This document shows positions 57,421 through 64,000 of a stretch of DNA of 64,000 bases, piece after piece. The stretch covers positions 111,802,332-111,866,331 of the forward strand of contig NC_133398.1 in the NCBI RefSeq assembly GCF_047511655.1, read 5' to 3'. Origin of the DNA: Castor canadensis. Lineage: Eukaryota; Chordata; Mammalia; Rodentia; Castoridae. Positions within the stretch are counted from its first letter, which is position 1, and every line of letters begins with the position of its first letter. Under the pieces are notes generated by a model that was given only the letters and a program-made list of their open reading frames with translations, searched no databases and was not told the DNA's origin. The position numbers and the translations under genes were made by a program.

Positions 57421-57985
57421 TGGAAGTGCACCCATTTTCAAGACTGTCTATTTGCTAGAGGAGGTCCTACCAGACACTAAGAAGAGGAGGGCAGATGGTA
57501 TGGCTCCCATCTCCATCACCTGGGTCTGCCCACTTCCTCATAGCACTGCTTTAGGGATCATGGAATTCAATGCAAGGCCATCTGAGCACACTTGGGATAG
57601 TAAACATGCTTGACCATATTTGAGGCCATTTGTAGGTCAAGACTGCAAATGATCAGTCAAGACCTGAAGTGCTCCTGAGCACTGCAGTAGAGCACCCACT
57701 CAACCCTGCTCATTTCCAGAACAGCATCAACACTTCCTGTGAGTTCACTTCTGAAAGAAGCTGGCCACATGCTGGCAGGACTCCTCACTCAGAACTCTGA
57801 GCACCAGGTCACAGATGGACCATGTGGACTCCAGGGGAAAGAGGCCCAAATTACCATGGAGGAGCCGTAGTAAAACCTGGAAGTCTAGAAATGACTCCCA
57901 AATAATTCGGGGAGGAGGGTGTTGAGATGGCCATGAGCTGATACTTGTAGAAGCCAGGGGTTGGTGACAGGTAGCAGGGACTAAG
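57421..57985. other. Spacer without recognised feature
   Basis: No gene or confident repeat. Confidence 0.4.
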
Positions 57986-57987
57986 TA

Positions 57988-58285
57988 CAGTTGTTACCCC
58001 TAATCCATTGGGGGATAACTTCAAGAGCTTTAGTGGATTCCTGAAACCTTACACATGCTATGTTTGCTGCTATTCATGCAAATTAATGATAAAATTTATA
58101 AACTAGGCATAGTCATAAATTAACAATATCTACAAATAATAAAGAATAATTATAATAGTATACCATAATAAAAGTTATGTGAATGTGATCTTTCTCTTGA
58201 AAGACTCAAGACAAATATTCACATTTTCAAACCAAGGTGGACTGCAGGTAACTGAAACTAAAAAGAAAGATAAGGGGGGCAACTG
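57988..58285. mobile_element. Tigger-like (Tc1/mariner, pogo) non-autonomous DNA transposon
   Basis: The 298-bp unit starts CAGTTGTTACCCCTAATCC and ends GATAAGGGGGGCAACTG, which are imperfect terminal inverted repeats. TA precedes the left end (57986-57987), the usual target of this superfamily, but the right TA is degraded. Inside, TTAACAATATCTACAAATAA and AATAAAAGTTATGTGAATGT match the internal sequence of Tigger-type MITEs as I know them. It has no transposase. Confidence 0.72.
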
Positions 58286-58458
58286 TTTACCATCTCTCCA
58301 TTTGTTACGTTCATATGTTATATGTGTGGCATGTATCTTTTAAAATTCCCAAAATAAATGTTTACATTTTATTGAAGAACAGTTCACAAGGCAAGTCACA
58401 AGGTTATAAGTAACCTCACAAGACACACAGGTCTTCCAGAAAGAGAAGGTGTAGAACA
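58286..58458. other. Short AT-rich spacer
   Basis: Nothing recognised between the Tigger-like element and the minisatellite. Confidence 0.4.
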
Positions 58459-58680
58459 GTGTGAGGTGGTGGGAACAGGTGTGAGATGGTGGGAACAGGT
58501 GTGAGATGTTGGGGATAGGTGTGGGATGTCAAGAATAGGTGTGAAATAGTAAGAAAGGTGTGAATGGTAAGAATAGGTGTGAAATAGTGAGATGGTGGGG
58601 ATTGTTGTGAGATGGAAGAAATTGGTATAAGATGGTAGAGAACTGGTATGAAAGGGTTGGGGAAGTATGAGATAGTTTAG
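58459..58680. repeat. Degenerate minisatellite, about 20-bp unit
   Basis: About ten units of the form GTGAGATGGTGGGAACAGGT, exact in the first two and progressively diverged to the right (TGAGATGTTGGGGATAGGTG, TGGTATAAGATGGTAGAG). No coding. Confidence 0.88.
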
Positions 58681-58833
58681 GATCCATGAAGTTTCTCTAG
58701 AGATCTAGGGGGATCTGAAGGTGAGTCTCCTCCTCCTGAAGTGGACATTTTTGTTTACATTTCCTCTTATCATAACCAGATGTGATTTCCCTGTCCTACA
58801 GAAATAATTTAGTTCTGTGATAAGTGTCTGTTC

Positions 58834-58834
<1 letters not shown>

Positions 58835-58877
<43 letters not shown>

Positions 58878-58889
58878 ACCCACACACAC
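58835..58889. repeat. (CA)n microsatellite
   Basis: About 25 CA units with TA and CC interruptions. Confidence 0.94.
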
Positions 58890-59815
58890 CTCCTCTAGGG
58901 TCAAGGATGCCAGGACCAATGGGATCAGGGCCCTATTTCTCCCACTATCTGCTCTTAAGTGCCTCTTCTACTTACCAATCTATAGGGGTCTTCAGCTGCA
59001 GAAGACTAGAAGGGCCCAAATTGAAAGATATGGGATGGAGAGGAAGACAAAATAGATGTTTCCAATCCCAAGGATCAGAGAGGCCCTTTGGGATCTGTTT
59101 AGGGCAGACCAGTAGTTCAAGCAGGAACTATATGAGTGTTTAGCATGGGCCAGTGTGTACCCATCAAGCCAGAGTGTAGCACTAGAGTGAGAGGAGGCAA
59201 GAGGGTCACCTACACCAGGAAAGGGGCTGTACTACTCTCTTCAGGCATAGAAACGTGCACGTGGTTGGGAGTTGTGGAATGCCCTGATGCCACCAACATT
59301 GCCTCACACTTTGCCCATCTCCAGGAGGGGCTGGCTCTTCCAGGAACACAGCCTACACAGTCATGTTTTCTTATTTTATCTGGAGAAGTGAAAGCTTTCA
59401 GTTACCCCTTCTTTGGGCCCAGATTATTTAGTATCTCTAAGAACCACCTTAAGGGCCAGTTCTTTGCCAACAAAACTAAAACCCTGTTTACAATTTCAAG
59501 TTTTTTCTTTAAACAGAAGGTTTCTGTGTTGGCTTTTGTATCAGAAATTTTTAATAGTCTCAAAGAGTAAAAAAGCAACAGTATTTGCTAAACAATTATA
59601 TTTAGTGGACTTTGACCAGATGAAGTTTATCAGAGTGACAGTAGCAGCAAGCACCACTGATTTGAGGCTGGGCAAAGGCCATGTTTCACAGAGTTTACAC
59701 TAGGTACAATTTGGAAAATTTGGCTGGAATCTTTTCTTATTTTTCTGCCAGTAATCAGAAGACAAGAAAGGCTCCTTGGAAGGGCTGTCCATTTTGGGAC
59801 AATGACACATTTCAG
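58890..59815. other. Spacer without recognised feature
   Basis: An open frame of 144 codons (59136-59570, plus strand) has no domain I recognise, overlaps another, and sits between repeats, so I do not call it a gene. Confidence 0.4.
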
Positions 59816-59819
59816 GTGA

Positions 59820-60320
59820 TATCTGTTATGGTATGAATCTGAAGTGTCCCCTGGGAGCACATATGTTGAAGGCTTGGCCCCTAATATCACAGTGTTCAGA
59901 AGTGGAACCTTTGGATCAGAAGGGCTCTGACCTTCTGGTTAACTGGTTTAAATGGATTAATTGTATTAATCCACTAATGGATTCACAGCTTCATGGGCTG
60001 TTAGGAGGTACTAGAGACTTTAGGAGGTGGGGCCTAGATGGAGGAGATGAGTCACTGGGAGTGTGCTCTTGAAGGGTATATTTGGTCCCAGCCCCTTCCT
60101 CTTTCCCTTGATCTGCTTTCTGGCCTCCATGAAGTGAGCAGCCTTCTTCTACCATGGCTTTCTGCCATAATTCTCTGCTTCATCAAAGGCTCAGAAACAA
60201 CAGAGCCAAGTGACCATGGACTGAAAGCTCTAAATCCATGAGCCTAAACAAATCCTTCTTCCTTTTAAGTTGTTTACCTCAGATATTTTGTCACAGTGAC
60301 AGAAAGCTGACCTGCACAGT
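59820..60320 (+). mobile_element. MaLR-type LTR remnant, sense
   Basis: TGTTATGGTATGAATCTGAA at the left, GGATTAATTGTATTAATCCA, GGAGGTGGGGCCTAGATGGA, GGGTATATTTGGTCCCAGCC, CATGGCTTTCTGCCATAATT, CTAAATCCATGAGCCTAAAC and the end GTCACAGTGACAGAAAGCTG follow the order of MST/ORR1-like MaLR LTRs. No internal region is present. Confidence 0.68.
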
Positions 60321-60471
60321 GCCCTGGTATGGCTTGAACTTTTTTTCTCAGAAAGGTTTGGCTTTGAGGGGTTTCAGATATATTCAGATGACTACCAGGG
60401 TATCAGAAACCTGGAAGCTCTAATGGACACACGAGGCACCTGCTCAAAACAACTCCCCAAAATTCCTTTTC

Positions 60472-60556
60472 TAAGCCCAGCATGCATATAATCCCAGCAG
60501 GCTCAATCAGGAGGATCTCAAGTTTGAGACATAGCGAGACCCTGTCTAAAATGAAA
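60472..60556 (+). mobile_element. B1-like (7SL-derived) SINE fragment, sense
   Basis: AAGCCCAGCATGCATATAAT, CCCAGCAGGCTCAATCAGGA, GGATCTCAAGTTTGAGACAT and AGCGAGACCCTGTCTAAAAT follow the B1/Alu left-arm order with one internal deletion, ending in an A-rich tail. Confidence 0.75.
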
Positions 60557-60684
60557 ACAAAACAAGTGAAAAAAATTCCTTTCCTATGGATTCCAGGTTT
60601 TGCTGAAATTCCTTGCAGGAATAGTCACATCCATCGTAATTTCAGTTATACACACACTATGATCATATCTAGCCTAGGAGCAGT

Positions 60685-60727
<43 letters not shown>

Positions 60728-60744
60728 ACACACACACACACACA
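60685..60744. repeat. (CA)n microsatellite
   Basis: About 29 CA units with TA interruptions. Confidence 0.94.
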
Positions 60745-61690
60745 GATTATGGTGAGCATCCAATGACAATAGGTAGTTCCAATGACCAATGCCTCCCTTT
60801 AAAGATATTCCTTATCCAGCATACATTGTAGATATTATATGGTAAAATATGAAATGTCTTCCTCTTGTCTTTTATCCAGGAAATACAACCAACTGGCCAT
60901 TTCTTTCCTTTTGTCTATAATGATTTTATTATGAATTAACTGACTCCATGAGATTTTTCTCTTGGGTATCGTCATGAATGTGCTGGCTCCTCCCAGGGCT
61001 TTCCTCTTAGCCCCACTATCCTGACTAGGCCAGCTGGCACCATGGGGTCTGATCCTGGCTACAGTGTTCCAGCAGGCAGTCACTCAAGAAAGCACAGTTC
61101 TAATCACATGCTTCATATCTGTGGGTCCAGATTTTCCAATTATGTTATATATTGGAGACAAGGAGCCACCCCAGTCACAATGCTACTATTTCCACCAAGG
61201 CAACCCCTAAGCTATAGAACACAACTGTGCCTCAACTTCCCCAGCGTTCTGATAGGTGGGCTGACCATGCAAACCCACCCTGAGCTGGAACCTGGTGTCC
61301 TGTCGTTCACAGGCCAGGTCTGAACTCTGGTGCACCATCACCCAAGCCAGAGCTTCACCTGGACAGCCAGTCCCTTCAGCCAGTTTCCATGTTGGCACCC
61401 TAGACTTCCTGGCACCAAAACTTCACATAGAGGGTAGTTATTCTACAGTCATCAAAAGTAAAATGTGTTGGGAAAGCAAAAGAACAAAAGTCTGTTCTTT
61501 ATAGAACCAAAGTTTCACTAGTAGCTTATCTTCAGAATGATTTTGTTCTTAAACATGAATATAATAGAAATGGATGAGATCATTTGGGTATTTCTGGAAA
61601 AATGACATTTGCTTTTTTCTAATTACAAAGAAAACGACCCCATCCAAAGACATCACAAGTCTGTTAGCTGGGGGTTGTGGAGGGAGTAAA
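60745..61690. other. Spacer without recognised feature
   Basis: The part 61000-61430 has balanced composition, with frames up to 93 codons that overlap on both strands. No recognised gene. Confidence 0.4.
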
Positions 61691-61694
61691 AGGG

Positions 61695-61815
61695 TACATT
61701 TGCAGGTGAGTATGCAGTGTGTGTGGTGGGTTGGAAGTTTATGTATATGATGTGTATTGGTGTGAGTGTGTAGTATGTGGTGTGTGCATGTGTGCATGTG
61801 CATAAATGTGCAGTG
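61695..61815. repeat. TG-rich degenerate simple repeat
   Basis: GTGTG, TATG and GCATG units of a decayed TG tract. It leaves a His/Thr-rich open frame on the minus strand that is not a gene. Confidence 0.75.
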
Positions 61816-62104
61816 TGCATTTAATGAAGCTATGCTGTTATTACAGAAAAAGAGATGACATATTTCCCAATTCATGTTAGTAGCTTTATTGTTAGTATCA
61901 AGACAGTTTCTTACACTATTTTTCAAACCATTTGGACAATATTTACATGTAAGTCACCTACATATGAGGCTTTTAAACAACTTAAAGGGGAAAAAAATCA
62001 ACTTTTGAAGTTCAACTCCACATGAAGGAAAACAATTTAATTTAGAACTAACAGAAAATTCAATCAATTCCTCTGTAACAATAAATACATTATGGATATT
62101 CTTT

Positions 62105-62436
62105 TTTTTAAGTTTTAATTTGCTATTTTATTTATTTATTTTTCTTTTATTTATATGTGCATACAATGCTAGGGTCATTTCTCCCCCCTTCCCCCCACCC
62201 ACTCCTTTACCCCCTTGCTATCAGGCAGAAACTATTTTGCCTTTATCTCTAATTTTGTTGAAGAGAGCGTATAAGCAGTAATAAGAAGGACCAAGAGTTT
62301 TTTTGCTAGTTGAGATAAGGATAGCTATACAGGGAGTTGACTTGCATTGCTTTCCAGTGCATGTGTGTTACCTTCTAGGTTAATTCTTCTTGATTTAACC
62401 TTTTCTCTAGTTCCTGGTCCCCTTCTCCTATTCATC
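62105..62436 (-). mobile_element. 5'-truncated L1 3'UTR insertion, antisense, with 13-bp target-site duplication
   Basis: After a T-rich start (the complement of the poly(A) tail) the text matches the L1 3'UTR at 2958-3280, including TATGTGCATACAATGCTAGG and the C-rich tract at about 62183-62215. It stops before reaching ORF2. ATGGATATTCTTT flanks it without mismatch at 62092-62104 and 62437-62449. Confidence 0.92.
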
Positions 62437-62449
62437 ATGGATATTCTTT

Positions 62450-62940
62450 AAATGACTTTGATAATGGCTGTTTTGTATCTTTCCTCACAATTACCAAAAG
62501 AAGAGAGCTCTAAGAAAAAAATCATTTTAGATACTGAGCCAAGTAAAAAAAATTAAGAATAAATTTTGGAATAAATGCAACTTATAAACCCTACCTGTAA
62601 TGATTAATAGAACCTTAATGAAACAAGTGATTTATATCACCTCAAATATCACAAGATTAATAAATGAGAAAAATAAAATAACTTTTTAAGAGTTCTTTTG
62701 TTCCAAAAGAAAAATAGTCCAGCATAATAATTCACTCATTTTCTGATTGTTCAAAAGTCCTATAAATAATTCATCATTTTCACCTTCAGTAAAGGGAAAC
62801 ATTCCACTGAAACCTGTATGTTTGATGGAGACATCACCAAAATTTATTAATGGCATAACCAATATGCTCAGTAAATGCTGGCCACTGTATTAAAGTTCTG
62901 AGCAGTGAGCTCATAAACTCTTGATTTTGTTAATTTGTTT
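62450..62940. other. AT-rich spacer without recognised feature
   Basis: AT-rich, with no gene or clear repeat. Confidence 0.45.
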
Positions 62941-63235
62941 ATTTGATGTGATTGGGGTTTGAACTCAGGTCTTTGCACTTGCTAGGCAGGCACTCTACAG
63001 CTGGAGACACATCTCCAGTGCTAGTTGCTATGATTATTTTGGAGATAGGATCTTGCCTTTTGCCCATGCTGGCCTGGACTGTAATCCTCCTCTTTTTAGC
63101 CTCCTGCCCTGGCTGGAATGGCAAGCACACACTACCACACCCAGCATTTTTCTGTTGAGGTCTCACAAACTTTTTCATCCCAGCTGGCCTGGAACCATGA
63201 TCCTCCTGACTTCAGCCTCTCACATAGCTAAATGC
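62941..63235 (-). mobile_element. ID-like plus B1-like SINE, antisense, with extra 3' segment
   Basis: GGGTTTGAACTCAGGTCTTT and TTGCTAGGCAGGCACTCTAC mark the complement of the ID-like half. GGAGATAGGATCTTGCCTTT and TGCTGGCCTGGACTGTAATC mark the B1-like half. A further GAGGTCTCACAAACTTTTTC ... CAGCTGGCCTGGAACCATGA segment repeats the B1-like pattern, so two B1-like units may be present. Confidence 0.75.
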
Positions 63236-63249
63236 TTGCTTTAAATTAG

Positions 63250-64000
63250 ATGTCCTAAATGGGACTACATGAAATTAAAAGGCTTCTGTATGACAAAAGA
63301 AATGGTCCCTAAACTGAAGAGACCACCCACAGAGTGGGAGAAAATATTTGCCAGCTACACATCAAACAAAGGACTGATAACCAGAATATACAGGGAGCTA
63401 AAAAACTAAACTCCCCCAAAATCAATGAACCAATAAAGAAATGGGCAACTGAACTAAACAGAATTTTTCAAAGGAAGAAGTCCAAATGGCCAAAGAAAAA
63501 CATGAAAAAATGCTCACCATCCCTGGCCATAAAGGAAATGCAAATCAAACCCACACTAAGATTCCATCTCACTCCTGTTAGGGTAGCCATCATTAGCAAC
63601 ACCAACAACAACAGGTGTTGGTGAGGATGTGGTGGAAAAAGGAACCCTTGTACACTCCTGTTTGGAATGCAAGCTAGAGCAAACACTCTGGAAAAAAATT
63701 TGGAGACTTATTAAAAATCTGAACATTGATCTGCCATATGATCCAGCAATCTCACTCCTGGGGATATACCCAAAGGAATGTGACACAGGTTACTCCAGAG
63801 GCACCAGCACACCCATGTTTATTGCAGCATTATTCACAATAGCCAAGTTATGGAAACAACCAAGATGCCCCACTACTGACAAATGAATTAAGATAATGTG
63901 GTATCTATACACAATGGAATTTTACTCAGCCATGAAGAATGAAATTTTATCATTCACATGTAAATGGATGGAACTGGAGAACATCATCTTAAGCAAAGTT
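63250..64000 (+). mobile_element. L1 ORF2 3' fragment, sense, running off the window
   Basis: The text aligns with 52300-53040 of the sense L1, beginning at the [11 protein letters not shown] region. It continues through [17 protein letters not shown] and NNRCW to the segment before the ORF2 end. Two short frames (63334-63624 and 63629-63886) are split by a frameshift near the Cys-rich motif. In that motif the first CxxxC pair reads CWxxC only across the shift. The element is 5'-truncated and decayed. Its 3' end is outside the window. Confidence 0.9.

Noticed and set aside
59136..59570. 144-codon plus-strand frame
   Set aside because: No domain, signal or homology is recognisable. It overlaps another frame and sits in a repeat-rich spacer.
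1..64000. CRISPR arrays, bacterial operons, integrons, phage
   Set aside because: No regularly spaced repeats with unique spacers and no prokaryotic gene organisation. All repeats found are of mammalian type.

Overview
This is a gene-free stretch of mammalian, very probably rodent, chromosome. The evidence is the repeat content. There are several L1 (LINE-1) retrotransposons of different ages, many short tRNA/ID-type SINEs and dimeric SINEs that join a B1-like (7SL) half to an ID-like half, MaLR-type LTR remnants, a Tigger-like DNA transposon, and long (TG)n tracts. Dimeric B1/ID SINEs are known from non-muroid rodents such as squirrels, dormice and beavers. A beaver-like (castorimorph) source is my guess, not a demonstrated fact. 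I found no intact host protein-coding gene with introns, and no tRNA, rRNA or bacterial-type gene.

Layout. 1-545: 3' part of an antisense L1. 2958-9636: a full-length but decayed antisense L1 with its own target-site duplication. 10100-11980: an older antisense L1 carrying two SINEs, part of which is copied again at 12963-13185. 13965-18352: a nearly full-length processed retrocopy of the NLK (Nemo-like kinase) mRNA, with 5'UTR, intronless coding region, 3'UTR, polyadenylation signal and a perfect 15-bp target-site duplication. 18368-23120: AT-rich DNA with almost nothing recognisable. 23217-27740: a 4.5-kb degenerate TG-rich satellite with higher-order repeats. 28262-33570: remnants of two old sense-strand L1s plus SINEs. 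33600-43300: a dense mosaic of SINEs, LTRs and old L1 3' ends. 45085-45590: an LTR of the same family as the antisense one at 37015-37490. 46548-53584: the youngest element, a full-length sense L1 with an intact ORF1 and an ORF2 interrupted only three times. 54300-62100: older repeats (L2, MaLR, Tigger-like), a minisatellite and CA repeats. 62105-62436: a small truncated L1 3'UTR insertion with target-site duplication. 63250-64000: the start of another L1 ORF2 fragment that leaves the window.

How the parts relate. L1 reverse transcriptase and endonuclease explain most of the window. The NLK retrocopy, the SINEs and the truncated L1 piece all end in A-rich tails and are flanked by short direct repeats, and the NLK insertion site matches the L1 endonuclease preference exactly. 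The two full-length L1s give a relative clock: the sense copy keeps a CpG-rich 5'UTR and nearly open frames, while the antisense copy has lost most CpGs and is broken many times. No undescribed biological system was found. The points most worth a second look are the NLK retrocopy, the nearly intact L1, the TG satellite with its roughly 250-bp spacing, and the 98%-identical local duplication.
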